NCBI RefSeq assembly: GCF_019216885.1 | Contig: NZ_JAAQRC020000001.1 | Location: forward strand, 1,984,001 to 2,048,000 | Source of the DNA: Methylobacterium sp. SyP6R | Lineage (GTDB): Bacteria > Pseudomonadota > Alphaproteobacteria > Rhizobiales > Beijerinckiaceae | Direction: 5' to 3' | Length of the DNA stretch: 64,000 bases | Shown: positions 47,830 through 57,238 of the stretch, in pieces | Layout of the letters: every line of letters begins with the position of its first letter | Numbering within the stretch: position 1 is the stretch's first letter | The notes under the pieces: generated by a model | Told to the model about the DNA's origin: nothing | The model's database searches: none | What the model saw: only the letters and a program-made list of their open reading frames with translations | Made by a program: the position numbers and the translations under genes

Positions 47830-48614
47830 TCCACTTCATCGGTGCCGGCCCCGGCGCGGCCGACCTCATCACCGTGCGCGGCCGCGACCTCATCGCCCGC
47901 TGTCCGGTCTGCCTTCATGCCGGCTCGCTGGTGGCGCCCGAGATTCTGTCCTGGTGCCCGCCCGGTGCGCGGATCGTCGACACCGCGCCGCTCTCCCTCG
48001 ACGCGATCATCGACGTGATGAGGCAAGCCCACGCGGCCGGCCAGGAAGTGGCGCGGCTGCATTCCGGCGACCTCTCGATCTGGAGCGCGGTCGCCGAGCA
48101 GACACGCCGCCTCGACCGCCTCGGCATCCCCTACGACCTGACCCCCGGCGTCCCCTCCTTCGCCGCCGCGGCGGCCGTGCTCGGGCGCGAGTTGACGGTG
48201 CCGGAGGTGGCGCAATCGGTGGTGCTCACCCGCACCAGCGGCCGCGCCTCTGCGATGCCCGACACCGAGCGCCTCGCCGTCTTCGCGGCGACCCGGGCGA
48301 CGTTGGCCATCCACCTGTCGATCCACGTCGTCGACACGGTGGTGGCGGACCTGATCCCGCATTACGGCCCGGACTGCCCGGTGGCGGTGGTGTTCCGCGC
48401 GACCTGGCCGGACGAGCGGGTCCTGCGCGGGACCCTCGCCGATATCGCGGCCCGGGTGGCGGCGGCGGGGCTGGAGCGCACGGCGCTGATCCTGGTCGGC
48501 CCCGCGCTCGGGTCGACGGATTTCCGCGAGAGCGCGCTCTACGCGGTGGATTACGACCGGCGGTTCCGGCCGGGCGGGGCCGTGGCCGCGCTGGTCGAAC
48601 CCCGGTCGACGTGA
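47826..48614 (+). CDS. cobM: Precorrin-4 C11-methyltransferase
   Basis: CobM methylates C11 of precorrin-4. The 262 residues begin [19 protein letters not shown] and continue with [38 protein letters not shown] and [11 protein letters not shown]. The end of the chain reads [11 protein letters not shown]. It is the last gene of the overlapping plus-strand run. Confidence 0.95.
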   Translation: MIHFIGAGPGAADLITVRGRDLIARCPVCLHAGSLVAPEILSWCPPGARIVDTAPLSLDAIIDVMRQAHAAGQEVARLHSGDLSIWSAVAEQTRRLDRLGIPYDLTPGVPSFAAAAAVLGRELTVPEVAQSVVLTRTSGRASAMPDTERLAVFAATRATLAIHLSIHVVDTVVADLIPHYGPDCPVAVVFRATWPDERVLRGTLADIAARVAAAGLERTALILVGPALGSTDFRESALYAVDYDRRFRPGGAVAALVEPRST

Positions 48615-48675
48615 CCCGGTCCGCGACGGCTCCCGGCCGTTGCGGGTGTCGGACGCCGGTCGTAGACCTCGATTC

Positions 48676-49221
48676 ATGCAGATGAGAATCGCCACCGACG
48701 CCGATGCGGCCGTGCTCGCCCGGATCCACACGGCGAGCTGGAGAAGCGCGTATCGGGGGATCCTCGATCCGGACTTCCTCGCCGGTCCGATCGAGCAGGA
48801 TCGCCTGGACGCGTGGGCCGGCCGCCTCGGGCCGCATCAGCCGCACGTGACCGCCATCATCGCCGAGGACGCCGACGGGCCGCTCGGCTTCGTCTGCGCG
48901 GTCGGGGCGGAGGATGAGCGCTGGGGAACGCTGATCGACAATCTCCACGTCCTTCCCACGGCGAAGGGGCGAGGCTTGGGGACGGATTTGCTCGCAGCCG
49001 CGGCCGACTGGTCCCTGCGCGGCTACCCGGATTCAGGGATCTACCTATGGTGCTTCGAGCAGAACGAACCGGCCCGCCGCTTCTACGAGCGGCGCGGCGG
49101 CGCGATCGCGGAGCGGAGCCGACACGCCATTCCCGGCGGCGGCGACCGGACGGTGATTCGTTATCACTGGGACGATCCCGCCTCCGCCTTCGGCCTGCAA
49201 CGCCCCTCCGATTGCCTCTGA
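48676..49221 (+). CDS. GNAT family N-acetyltransferase
   Basis: A 181-residue GNAT acyltransferase. The N-terminal ATDADAAVLARIHTASWR helix, LIDNLHVLPTAKGRGLGTDL (acetyl-CoA pyrophosphate loop, Q/RxxGxG-type) and YLWCFEQNEPARRFYERRGG are characteristic. Substrate is unknown. It follows cobM in the same direction but has no known cobalamin role. An ATG at 48682 is an alternative start. Confidence 0.85.
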   Translation: MQMRIATDADAAVLARIHTASWRSAYRGILDPDFLAGPIEQDRLDAWAGRLGPHQPHVTAIIAEDADGPLGFVCAVGAEDERWGTLIDNLHVLPTAKGRGLGTDLLAAAADWSLRGYPDSGIYLWCFEQNEPARRFYERRGGAIAERSRHAIPGGGDRTVIRYHWDDPASAFGLQRPSDCL

Positions 49222-49340
49222 CGCCCGCCGAGACGGTCGATTCGATCGAGACGCGGCCCCGGGCGCCATTCCGCCGGCCGCGTATCGGATGATCGATCGC
49301 GTCGGGCGACCATGGCATCGCGTGCGATGCGGGAGCCATA

Positions 49341-49739
49341 TCAGAACAGACTGACGACCCATTCTGCTGCATGGGCATTAAAAAAATACACGACTACCAT
49401 GACAATCAACACATGCCACGGCGTTCGCGTGAAAAACGGCAATGCGATTGTAATTATGATAGATAATATAAATACTATATGAGATTTTAGATATATTTCT
49501 TTGGTCTTGTAATTCCATGCGCCGTCGAGCGGACCTTCGGTACCACCCCATGGATAGCAATCAACACTCGCGGGCCGTATCGGATCGCGACAACTCGGCG
49601 AGTAGTAAGCCTCGAAAAATTCATGAAATAAGCCTGCAAGCAGGACTGCTAAGGCAATCTGAAAAATTATTTCAACGCCGGTCGGTCTCCGGCGCCCGAA
49701 CGGATTAAAGGAGACGACCGGGAGGATCGTGCGGATCAT
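49341..49739 (-). CDS. Hypothetical AT-rich membrane protein
   Basis: A 132-residue protein of unknown function. Three membrane helices are predicted by eye (about 21-40, 86-103, 108-130), with a Cys-containing loop (YYSPSCRDP and DCYPWGGTEGP) between helices 1 and 2 that may form a disulfide. An AGGAAG site 5 bases before the ATG supports translation. The coding DNA is strikingly AT-rich compared with everything around it, which suggests recent horizontal acquisition. It sits between cobM/GNAT and cbiD. No family was recognised. Confidence 0.7.
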   Translation of the reverse strand: MIRTILPVVSFNPFGRRRPTGVEIIFQIALAVLLAGLFHEFFEAYYSPSCRDPIRPASVDCYPWGGTEGPLDGAWNYKTKEIYLKSHIVFILSIIITIALPFFTRTPWHVLIVMVVVYFFNAHAAEWVVSLF

Positions 49740-49802
49740 CGTGACTTCCTGTAGCCTGCACGCAACGAAACGACGATCCCGACGGCCGGCGTCGAGTGCC
49801 CC

Positions 49803-50906
49803 TTACCCCACCGGATGGAACGGCGCCCGCCCGACCAGCCCGCCCTCCCGGTCGAACACCACCACCTCCAGCGAACTGCCCGAGCCCGCGAGCGCCCGCG
49901 CCGCCGTCGCCCAGGCGTAGCGGGCGATGAGGTCGGCGAGCGGCAGATCGTGCCCTTGCGCCAGGCGCAACACCTCCAGCGCCGTATTCGCGCCTGCGGC
50001 CCGTAAGCCGAGGTCCGGCCCGCCTCCGGCCTCGACGATGCGCTCGGCGAGCCAGGCCAGATCGACCGGCCCGGAGCGCGAATGCAGGTCGAGGAGGCCG
50101 TGGCCGAGCTTCGCCATCTTGGCGATGCCGCCGGCCACCGTCACCCGCGGCACCGGGTGGCGTCGCAGGTACTTGAGCATGCCGCCGGCGAAGTCGCCCA
50201 TGTCGATGAGCGCCTGGGGGGCTAAGCCGTGCAGGCGCGCCACCGCCTCTTCCGAGGTCGAGCCGGTGGCGCCCGCGACATGGTCGAGGGCGCCGGCCCG
50301 GGCGACGTCGATGCCGCGATGGATGCTGTCGATCCAGGCGGCGCAGGAATAGGGCACCACCACCCCGGTCGTGCCGAGCACCGACAGGCCGCCGAGGATG
50401 CCGAGGCGCGGGTTCAGGGTTTTCTGCGCCAGGGCCTCCCCGCCGGGAATCGCGATCTCCACCACCACGTCCGGCGGACCGCCGAGGCCGGTCGCGGCTT
50501 CTGCGATCGCCGCCGCGATCATCCGCCGCGGCATCGGGTTGATCGCCGGCTCGCCGACGGGCAGCGGCAGCCCGGCCCGGGTCACGGTGCCGACGCCGGG
50601 TCCGGCCCGGAACGCGATGCCGGAGCCCGGCGGGCCCCGCCGTACGGTCGCCAGGACCAGCACCCCATGGGTCACGTCGGGATCGTCGCCGGCATCCTTC
50701 ACCACCCCGGCGAAGGCCCCGCCCTCGACGAGCCCGCTCCGCGCTAGCGCAAAGGCCGGGCGGGCGCCGCTCGGCAGCGGGATCTCGACCGGGTCCGGGA
50801 CGAGGCCGGTGACGAGGCCCGCATAGGCCGCCTTGGCGGCGGCCGCCGCGCAGGCGCCGGTGGTCCAGCCGCGGCGCAGGGTCTCCCGTGGTCGTGTCGC
50901 ATCCAT
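49803..50906 (-). CDS. cbiD: Cobalt-precorrin-5B C1-methyltransferase CbiD
   Basis: CbiD methylates C1, a reaction that CobF performs in the classical aerobic pathway. The 367 residues start with the diagnostic LRRGWTTGACAAAAAKAA and include VVKDAGDDPDVTHG, LGILGGLSVLGTTGVV and FAGGMLKYLRRHP. No cobF is seen in the cluster, so CbiD probably fills this step in an otherwise CobG-type aerobic pathway. The gene is divergent from cobB; the ATG at 50906 gives the normal family start. Confidence 0.95.
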   Translation of the reverse strand: MDATRPRETLRRGWTTGACAAAAAKAAYAGLVTGLVPDPVEIPLPSGARPAFALARSGLVEGGAFAGVVKDAGDDPDVTHGVLVLATVRRGPPGSGIAFRAGPGVGTVTRAGLPLPVGEPAINPMPRRMIAAAIAEAATGLGGPPDVVVEIAIPGGEALAQKTLNPRLGILGGLSVLGTTGVVVPYSCAAWIDSIHRGIDVARAGALDHVAGATGSTSEEAVARLHGLAPQALIDMGDFAGGMLKYLRRHPVPRVTVAGGIAKMAKLGHGLLDLHSRSGPVDLAWLAERIVEAGGGPDLGLRAAGANTALEVLRLAQGHDLPLADLIARYAWATAARALAGSGSSLEVVVFDREGGLVGRAPFHPVG

Positions 50907-50958
50907 GCGGCGTGGTATCACCCGGGAGCGGCGCGGTGAATGCGCGCCATGTCGCCCA

Positions 50959-52296
50959 ATGATGGACAGCTTCGTGACCCTACCCGCCCGCGGCCTGCTG
51001 ATCGCCGCCGCCCGTTCCGGCTCCGGCAAGACCACCGTGACCCTCGCCCTGCTGCGCGCCCTGCGCCGCCGGGGGCTGGCGGTCGCCGGGGCGAAATGCG
51101 GGCCGGATTACATCGATCCCGCCTTCCATGCCGCCGCGACCGGCCGGCCGAGCTACAACCTCGACAGCTTCGCCATGGACGGTGCCCTCCTCGACGCGGT
51201 GGCGGGCCGGGCCGGTGCGGAATCCGACCTGCTGCTCGCCGAGGGCTCGATGGGCCTGTTCGACGGCGTCGTGGCGGAGGAGGGCCGCAGCGGCGCCAAT
51301 GCCGACATCGCCGCCCGCTACGGCTGGCCGGTCGTGCTGGTGCTCGACGTCTCGGGGGCGGCGCAATCGGCCGCCGCGACCGCCCTCGGCGTGCGGGCCT
51401 ACGACCCGCGCCTGACGCTCGCCGGGGTGATCCTCAACAAGGTCGCGAGCCCGCGCCACCGCCGCCTGGTCGAGGTCGGGCTTGCCCGGATCGGAATCCC
51501 GGTGCTCGGCGCCGTGCCGCGGGAGGCCGCGCTCGTCCTGCCGGAGCGCCATCTAGGGCTGATCCAGGCCGGCGAGACCGAGGATCTGGAGTCCCGCCTC
51601 GATCGCCTGGCCGATCTGGCCGAGGCCTCGATCGACCTCGACGCGGTCGCGGCCGCCGCTGGCGGCAGGATTCCGGTTCCTGGGATCGGACATCTGCCGC
51701 CACCGCCCGGCCAGCGCCTCGCGGTCGCGCGCGATGCCGCGTTCTCGTTCGTCTACCCGCATCTCGAAGCCGGCTGGCGGGCGGCGGGGGCCGAGATCGT
51801 GCCGTTCTCGCCGCTCGCCGACGAGGCGCCGCCCGAGGCGTGCGATGCCTGCTGGCTGCCCGGCGGCTATCCGGAGCTCCATGCCGGCCGGATCGCCGCC
51901 GCCGCGCGCTTCCTCGAGGGCTTACGCGCCTTCGCCGAGACGCGGCCGGTCCACGGCGAGTGCGGCGGCTACATGGTGCTGGGCGAGAGCCTGGAGGATG
52001 CCGAGGGCACGACCCACCGCATGGCCGGCCTCCTGCCGGTCGCGACCTCCTACGCCCGGCGCCGGCTGCATCTCGGCTACCGGATCGCGACCCTCGTCGG
52101 GGCGGGGTCGCTCGGTGCCGCCGGCCAGGGCCTGGTCGGCCACGAGTTCCACTATGCGAGCGAACTCACGCCGCCGCCCGAGCCCGACGAGGCCCTGGCC
52201 GATGTCACGGATGCGGAAGGGCGCGCCCTGGGGCTGGCCGGTCACCGGCGCGGCCGGGTCAGCGGCAGCTTCTTCCACCTCGTGGGCTTGCGCTGA
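50959..52296 (+). CDS. cobB: Cobyrinic/hydrogenobyrinic acid a,c-diamide synthase
   Basis: CobB amidates the a and c side chains using glutamine and ATP. The 445 residues carry the P-loop ARSGSGKTTVTLALLRAL, GAKCGPDYIDPAFH, and LAEGSMGLFDGV; the C-terminal class I glutaminase domain has the nucleophile Cys in VHGECGGYMVLG and a His in GHEFHYAS. Two adjacent ATGs (50959 and 50962) are possible starts. It converges with the XRE regulator. Confidence 0.95.
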   Translation: MMDSFVTLPARGLLIAAARSGSGKTTVTLALLRALRRRGLAVAGAKCGPDYIDPAFHAAATGRPSYNLDSFAMDGALLDAVAGRAGAESDLLLAEGSMGLFDGVVAEEGRSGANADIAARYGWPVVLVLDVSGAAQSAAATALGVRAYDPRLTLAGVILNKVASPRHRRLVEVGLARIGIPVLGAVPREAALVLPERHLGLIQAGETEDLESRLDRLADLAEASIDLDAVAAAAGGRIPVPGIGHLPPPPGQRLAVARDAAFSFVYPHLEAGWRAAGAEIVPFSPLADEAPPEACDACWLPGGYPELHAGRIAAAARFLEGLRAFAETRPVHGECGGYMVLGESLEDAEGTTHRMAGLLPVATSYARRRLHLGYRIATLVGAGSLGAAGQGLVGHEFHYASELTPPPEPDEALADVTDAEGRALGLAGHRRGRVSGSFFHLVGLR

Positions 52297-52339
52297 CCGG
52301 GACTTAGCGCTGAGCGGGGCTTGCGCTGACAGCCGGCCC

Positions 52340-52759
52340 CTACTCGGCCGCCGCGACGCTGTCCTCGCTGACCGCCGCGCTGGCGTGGCGGCCGAGGCGG
52401 GCGGCGGAGCGGACGATCGCCAGCACCTCGCGGCGCAGCTGCTCGTCCTCGATCTGCACGTAGGCGCGCAGCAGCTCGATGGCGCCTTGCGCGCTCAGGA
52501 AGCCGAAGACGTTGTCGTCGCCGGACTCGCCGCCGGCCTGGTCCTCGAAGAAGGCCGAGACCGGCACTTCCAGCAGCCGGGCGATCTCGCGCAGGCGCCC
52601 GGCGCCGACGCGGTTCTGGCCCTTCTCGTATTTCTGCACTTGCTGGAAAGTCACGCCCACGGCATTGCCGAGGGCGGTCTGGCTCAGCCCCTTGGCCTTG
52701 CGCAGGGCCGTGATGCGGACTCCGACGAGACGGTCGACCTCAGTGGTTTGCTTGGGCAT
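52340..52759 (-). CDS. XRE-family regulator (PraR-like)
   Basis: A 139-residue helix-turn-helix regulator. The HTH domain (about 10-65) reads VGVRITALRKAKGLSQTALG then VTFQQVQKYEKGQNRVGAGR, the pattern of Hyphomicrobiales PraR-type repressors that affect biofilm or symbiosis genes. A C-terminal helix-rich part may dimerise. The ATG at 52759 matches the family start. Target genes are not evident here. The upstream 504 bases are free of other genes. Confidence 0.85.
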   Translation of the reverse strand: MPKQTTEVDRLVGVRITALRKAKGLSQTALGNAVGVTFQQVQKYEKGQNRVGAGRLREIARLLEVPVSAFFEDQAGGESGDDNVFGFLSAQGAIELLRAYVQIEDEQLRREVLAIVRSAARLGRHASAAVSEDSVAAAE

Positions 52760-53263
52760 CGGTCCTCGACATCTTCGTGCTGGCTTGCCGGAAGCCCCCT
52801 CCCCGATTCCAGAGGGCCGCCGTCCCGCGTCGTTCATGCCCGCGACGGCCGGGGCTCCCCGCTCCGGCGACACCACGGATGCTCGTCCTCGGGCCGGCGG
52901 CGACGACGCCTCGCATCCGGTCCGCTCAATCCTCTCGCCGTCCCGTTCCGATCCCGGCACCACCGCCCCGCCGGGGCGCGCGGACCGCGATCGGACTGCA
53001 TGAAAGACTAGTCATTCCCATCCGTTCGAGGCCGTCCTGCCGTCGGGCTCACGGTACGGATGCGGGTCTGCCATGCAACCGGACTCCCGTCTACACGCTC
53101 CGAGTGAATTCCCAAAGGGAACAAATGTGAAAAAAATACTGAGTTGCACAGCCTTCGCAGGTTGCCGTCCCGTGGGGCCGGCCGGCCCGTGCGGGTGACC
53201 TTGCCGATGGCGGGGCGGTTCCCATCTCCCGGCCGAGCCCGAACGTACAGGAGGATACCCGTC
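52760..53263. other. Intergenic region upstream of the divergent XRE and monooxygenase genes
   Basis: A 504-bp divergent gap with no credible gene. A locally AT-rich stretch around 53103-53143 (GGGAACAAATGTGAAAAAAA) may hold the promoter of the monooxygenase gene. No clear Fur, Irr or RirA box was found. An AGGAGGA site ends the region. Confidence 0.4.
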
Positions 53264-53584
53264 ATGTTCATCGCCATGAACCGGTTCAAGGTCTACAAGG
53301 AGGCCACCCAGGACTTCGAGCAGGTCTGGCTCGGGCGCGACAGCCACCTGGGGGAGATGCCGGGCTTCGTCGAGTTCCATCTTCTGCGCGGGCCGGAACA
53401 TGAGGACCACGTCCTCTACGCCTCGCACACGATCTGGTCCTCACGGGCGGATTTCGAGGCCTGGACCCGCTCCGAGCAGTTCCGCAAGGCTCATAGCCGC
53501 GCCCCGGGGACGAAGCCGCTCTATCTCGGCCACCCGCAATTCGAAGGCTTCGAGACGATCCAGACCGTCGCCCGAGAAGGTTGA
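53264..53584 (+). CDS. Antibiotic biosynthesis monooxygenase (HmuQ/IsdG-like)
   Basis: A 106-residue ferredoxin-like alpha/beta barrel protein of the ABM superfamily. The pattern MFIAMNRFKV, FVEFHLLRGPEHEDHVLY, ASHTIWSSRADFEAWTRS and KPLYLGHPQFEGFETIQ resembles the HmuQ/HmuD/IsdG-type heme-degrading oxygenases of Hyphomicrobiales; heme activity here is inferred. A very strong AGGAGGA ribosome site precedes the ATG. No heme-uptake genes lie nearby. It converges with the Fsr-like gene; a hairpin is between them. Confidence 0.8.
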   Translation: MFIAMNRFKVYKEATQDFEQVWLGRDSHLGEMPGFVEFHLLRGPEHEDHVLYASHTIWSSRADFEAWTRSEQFRKAHSRAPGTKPLYLGHPQFEGFETIQTVAREG

Positions 53585-53621
53585 CGATCGCAGGCTGACG
53601 ATCACCGGCTAACGGTCATAT

Positions 53622-53642
53622 GCGGGGGCGGATCGCCCCCGC
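53622..53642. terminator. Hairpin between convergent genes
   Basis: Perfect 8-bp stem GCGGGGGC / GCCCCCGC with a 5-base loop, between the monooxygenase and Fsr-like gene ends. No T run; bidirectional terminator by position. Confidence 0.5.
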
Positions 53643-53661
53643 CCCCGCGATCCGTCCGGCT

Positions 53662-54915
53662 TCAGGCCACCTTCGGCTGTTCGAGCCGCGGCAGGAACAC
53701 CGCGAGCAGGCCGACCGCCGGCAGGAAGGCGCAGAGTCCGTAGACGAACTCGATGCTGGTGCGGTCGGCGACCTCGCCCAGGACCGCGGCGCCCAGGCCC
53801 CCCATCCCGAAGGCGAAGCCGAAGAACAGGCCGCCCACCAGGCCGACCCGCCCGGGCAGCAATTCCTGCGCGTAGACCAGGATCGCCGGCATCGCCGAGG
53901 CCAGGATCAGGCCGATCGGCACCGTCAGCGCCACGGTCCAGAACAGGTTGGCGTGCGGCAGCGCCAGGGTGAAGGGCAGCACGCCGAGGATCGAGCCCCA
54001 GATCACCACCTTGCGGCCGAACCGGTCGCCGATCGGCCCGCCCGCCACCGTGCCGGCCGCGACCGCACCCAGGAACACGAACAGGTAGAGCTGCGATTCC
54101 TGCACCGACACGCCGAAGCGGTGGATGAGGTAGAAGGTGAAGTACGAGCTGAGGCTCGCCATGTAGAAATACTTGGAGAAGATCAGCACCAGCAGCACCG
54201 CGATGGTGACGACCACCTTGCCCCGCGGCAGGGCGCGCACGGCCGCCCCGCCCTTCTTGCCCCGCGCGGCGCCGGCTCGCAGGCGGTCGCGGTACCAGCG
54301 CCCGACGAGGCTCAGGACCACGAAGCCGATCAGCGCCGCGATCGCGAACAGGGCGACGCTCGGCTGGCCCAGCGGCACCACGATGAAGGCGGCCAGCAGC
54401 GGCCCGAGCGCCGTGCCGGCATTGCCGCCGACCTGGAACACCGATTGCGCCAGGCCGTAGCGGCCGCCCGAGGCGAGGCGGGCGACCCGCGAGGCTTCCG
54501 GGTGGAAGATCGCCGAGCCGAGGCCGACGAGGCAGGCGGCCGCGATCAGCAGGCCGTACGAGCCGGCATGGGACAGGAGCAGCAGGCCGCAGAGCGACAG
54601 CAGCATGCCGGTGGCCAGCGAGAACGGCATCGGCCGCTTGTCGGTGAACAGGCCGACCACCGGCTGCAGCACGGAAGCCGTGAGCTGGAAGGCCAGGGTC
54701 AGGAAGCCGATCTGGCCGAAATCCAGGCTGTAGGCCTGCTTCAGGAGGGGGTAGATCGCCGGCAGCAGCGACTGCATCATGTCGTTGAGGAGGTGCGACA
54801 GGCTCAAGCCTCCGAGCACCACCGCAGCCGGTCCCGCCGCCGCGGGCGGCCGTCCCCTGCCCGCGGCTGCCGGCGTCTCCACGGCCACGCCGCCCTCGCT
54901 CGCTCGCGCATCCAT
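53662..54915 (-). CDS. Fosmidomycin-resistance-type MFS exporter (Fsr-like)
   Basis: A 417-residue major facilitator protein with 12 helices. The first helix (LSLSHLLNDMMQSLLPAIYP) and the motif VGGNAGTALGPLLAAF, along with FSKYFYMASLSSYFTFYLI, match the Fsr family of E. coli fosmidomycin exporters. The substrate in this organism is not known. The N terminus is an Ala/Pro-rich leader from the ATG at 54915; further upstream frame lacks a good site. It diverges from the sugar transferase gene. Confidence 0.85.
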   Translation of the reverse strand: MDARASEGGVAVETPAAAGRGRPPAAAGPAAVVLGGLSLSHLLNDMMQSLLPAIYPLLKQAYSLDFGQIGFLTLAFQLTASVLQPVVGLFTDKRPMPFSLATGMLLSLCGLLLLSHAGSYGLLIAAACLVGLGSAIFHPEASRVARLASGGRYGLAQSVFQVGGNAGTALGPLLAAFIVVPLGQPSVALFAIAALIGFVVLSLVGRWYRDRLRAGAARGKKGGAAVRALPRGKVVVTIAVLLVLIFSKYFYMASLSSYFTFYLIHRFGVSVQESQLYLFVFLGAVAAGTVAGGPIGDRFGRKVVIWGSILGVLPFTLALPHANLFWTVALTVPIGLILASAMPAILVYAQELLPGRVGLVGGLFFGFAFGMGGLGAAVLGEVADRTSIEFVYGLCAFLPAVGLLAVFLPRLEQPKVA

Positions 54916-55183
54916 CGCTCGGTCCGCTCCCCCCTGGCGGCCGCCATGTCGGCCGCTCTCGCCGCGCCGCCCGTCGCAAAATCCAGGGGTTACGGCGAGC
55001 CTCTCATACACCCGCCGCCTCGACCCGTCCCATCGGTCGAAGCAGGGCTGGGATGCCGCCGGTCCCGGGCTTGCTGCCTGTCCGGCAACCAGCCGGCGGC
55101 GGCCCGGGATGCGTGCGCAAACGGCACGCTCCCGCCCGGCCCGTCCCATGCCGGCACAGATGCGGGTCACGGGTCATCTCGCC

Positions 55184-56680
55184 ATGCGACACGAACGGTT
55201 CCCGGGAGACGGCAACGCCGACCTCGCCTCGTCGAAGGCGCGGGCGGTCTGGAACGCGCTCCTGCCCCGCCGCGGCCGGGCGGTCCTGCGGCTCACGATT
55301 GCGGGCGGCGCGGCCTGCGCCGAGCTCGCGGCGGTAACCCTGACGGGACTCGCCTGCGAGATGATCTACCATCTCGTCACCTACGAGCGGCAGCCCGAGC
55401 TCGGGCCTTCGCTGGCGGTCGGCCTGTTCCTCGGCCTGTTCGTGGTGCTGCCGAACGCCGCCCGGGGCGAGTACAGCATCGAGAACTACCTCGCCCGCGC
55501 CCCCCACCTGCGACGGACTTTCAGCCTGTGGCTCGCCGCCTGGGCGGTGGTGCTGGTCCTCGGCTTCCTCAGCAAGACCACCGGCGACCATTCCCGCGCC
55601 GCGGCGCTGGCGACCTTCCTCGCCGGCCTGCCGGTGCTCGTCGCCACCCGGTTCGCCACCGTGGGCCTGGTGCGCCGGCTGATCACCCCCCGGTCCGATT
55701 CTGCCCGCCGCATCCACCTGATCGGCTACGAGGACGACGTCGCGAGCTTCTACGCGACCCACGACACCGCGGCGCTGGGCTTGCGGGTGATCGGCGTCAG
55801 CACCCTGCGCGATGCGCCGCCGGGGGGCGACACCGAGTCGCGCCGGGCCCAGCTCGCCGAGGACCTGGATCTGAGCGTCTCGGTGGTGCGCTTCCTGCGC
55901 CCCGACGACGTGTTCGTGCTCGTGCCCTGGGCCGAGGTCGAGGACCTGGAATCCTGCGTCGACGCCTTTCTGCGGGTGCCGGTCGCCCTGCACCTGCGGC
56001 CGGGCCGGGTAATGGACCGCTTCAGCGACGTGCGCCTCGGCCGGGTCGGCCTGCTCACCGGCATCAATGTCGGCCGCGCGCCCCTCTCTCCCCTGGAAGT
56101 CGCCGCCAAGCGCGTCTTCGATGTCGTGGTGGCCTCCCTCGCGCTCCTGGTTCTCTCGCCGCTGCTGCTGCTGATCGCAATCCTGATCCGCCTCGACAGC
56201 CGGGGTCCGAGCCTGTTTCGCCAGAAGCGCTACGGTTTCAACCAGGAGGCGTTCTGGGTGTTCAAGTTCCGCAGCATGCGCTCGGATTCCGGCACCGCCT
56301 TCCGCCAGGCGACCCGGGACGACGACCGCATCACCCGGATCGGCCGCATCCTGCGCCGCACCAACCTCGACGAACTGCCCCAGCTCCTCAACGTGATCCG
56401 GGGCGACATGTCGCTGGTCGGCCCCCGCCCCCATGCGGTCGCCCACGACCGCAGCTTCGAGCGCCGCATCGCGCTCTATGCCCGGCGCCACAACGTCCGG
56501 CCGGGCATCACCGGCTGGGCGCAGGTGAACGGGTTGCGGGGCGAGACCCTGACCGATGCCGACATGCAGCGGAGGGTCGAGCACGACCTGTTCTACATCG
56601 ACAACTGGTCGCTGTGGTTCGACCTGCGCATCCTGGTGATGACGGTGGTGGCCAGAAGTGCGTTCCGGAACGCCTATTGA
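55184..56680 (+). CDS. Exopolysaccharide sugar transferase (WcaJ/PssY-like)
   Basis: A 498-residue polyprenyl-phosphate sugar-1-phosphate transferase, the first step of exopolysaccharide assembly at the inner membrane. Four N-terminal helices precede a Rossmann-like region (about 165-300) and a C-terminal catalytic domain: KRVFDVVVASLALLVLSPLL, KFRSMRSDSGTAF, RTNLDELPQLLNVIRGDMSL and PGITGWAQVNGLRGET. Start choice among ATGs at 55148, 55160 and 55184 is uncertain. No polymerase or flippase genes are nearby, so the polysaccharide is unknown. Confidence 0.88.
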   Translation: MRHERFPGDGNADLASSKARAVWNALLPRRGRAVLRLTIAGGAACAELAAVTLTGLACEMIYHLVTYERQPELGPSLAVGLFLGLFVVLPNAARGEYSIENYLARAPHLRRTFSLWLAAWAVVLVLGFLSKTTGDHSRAAALATFLAGLPVLVATRFATVGLVRRLITPRSDSARRIHLIGYEDDVASFYATHDTAALGLRVIGVSTLRDAPPGGDTESRRAQLAEDLDLSVSVVRFLRPDDVFVLVPWAEVEDLESCVDAFLRVPVALHLRPGRVMDRFSDVRLGRVGLLTGINVGRAPLSPLEVAAKRVFDVVVASLALLVLSPLLLLIAILIRLDSRGPSLFRQKRYGFNQEAFWVFKFRSMRSDSGTAFRQATRDDDRITRIGRILRRTNLDELPQLLNVIRGDMSLVGPRPHAVAHDRSFERRIALYARRHNVRPGITGWAQVNGLRGETLTDADMQRRVEHDLFYIDNWSLWFDLRILVMTVVARSAFRNAY

Positions 56681-56900
56681 GGAACATGGGCCCCGGGGAG
56701 CGTTGTCGCCCGACCCTGGCTCCGTGAACACGCTCCCGCGCCTGTTCCGGACACGCCTCAGGGCGTGGCGCGCCTCGAGCGTAAACGGGGTCCGTCCTCG
56801 GCGGCAGGAGCGTCGCGGCTCGCAAGGTCGGCCTCGGCAGGGGCAATACGCGTCGCGGGGCCGGTCGACGATGCGAACGGGCGACACATCACGCCGCCAT

Positions 56901-57155
56901 TCAGTAGGCCTTGTACTCGGCGTAATCGTCGACCGCCTCGATCGGGATCGTCACCGGGTGGCCGTCGATCTTTACCTCGACCCGTGACGGCACACGGGCC
57001 CGCTCGTTCGACTTGACGCTCGCCCGGATGCGGGCTCCGCGGCCGTCCAGGGGAAGGGAAAGCTGCGCGGCCGAGACGGGAATCTGCTCCAGAATGCTCG
57101 GAGCCTGCTCCTGCAGGGCGCGCTGCACTTCGGCGTAGTTGGCGAGATCGGACAT
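56901..57155 (-). CDS. Small protein paired with the NAL1-like protease
   Basis: An 84-residue protein without a recognised family. After a short helix-like N terminus it shows strands (IRASVKSNERARVPSRVEVK, then IDGHPVTIPIEAVDDYAEY). This resembles the N-terminal module seen in the adjacent protease (ITGFVEKKLPEKTV, then IPLF and LPFEIDLVETG). GAGGAA lies 7 bases before the ATG. The gene follows the protease by 83 bases in the same direction, so the two are probably one unit. An inhibitor or chaperone-like role is only a guess. Confidence 0.7.
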   Translation of the reverse strand: MSDLANYAEVQRALQEQAPSILEQIPVSAAQLSLPLDGRGARIRASVKSNERARVPSRVEVKIDGHPVTIPIEAVDDYAEYKAY

Positions 57156-57238
57156 GCGAATTCCTCGAACCGGCTGCGGCGGGACGGGCTCATCCACGAG
57201 ATGTAGGAACTCCGGCGGCCGGTGCGATGGGCCGGCGA

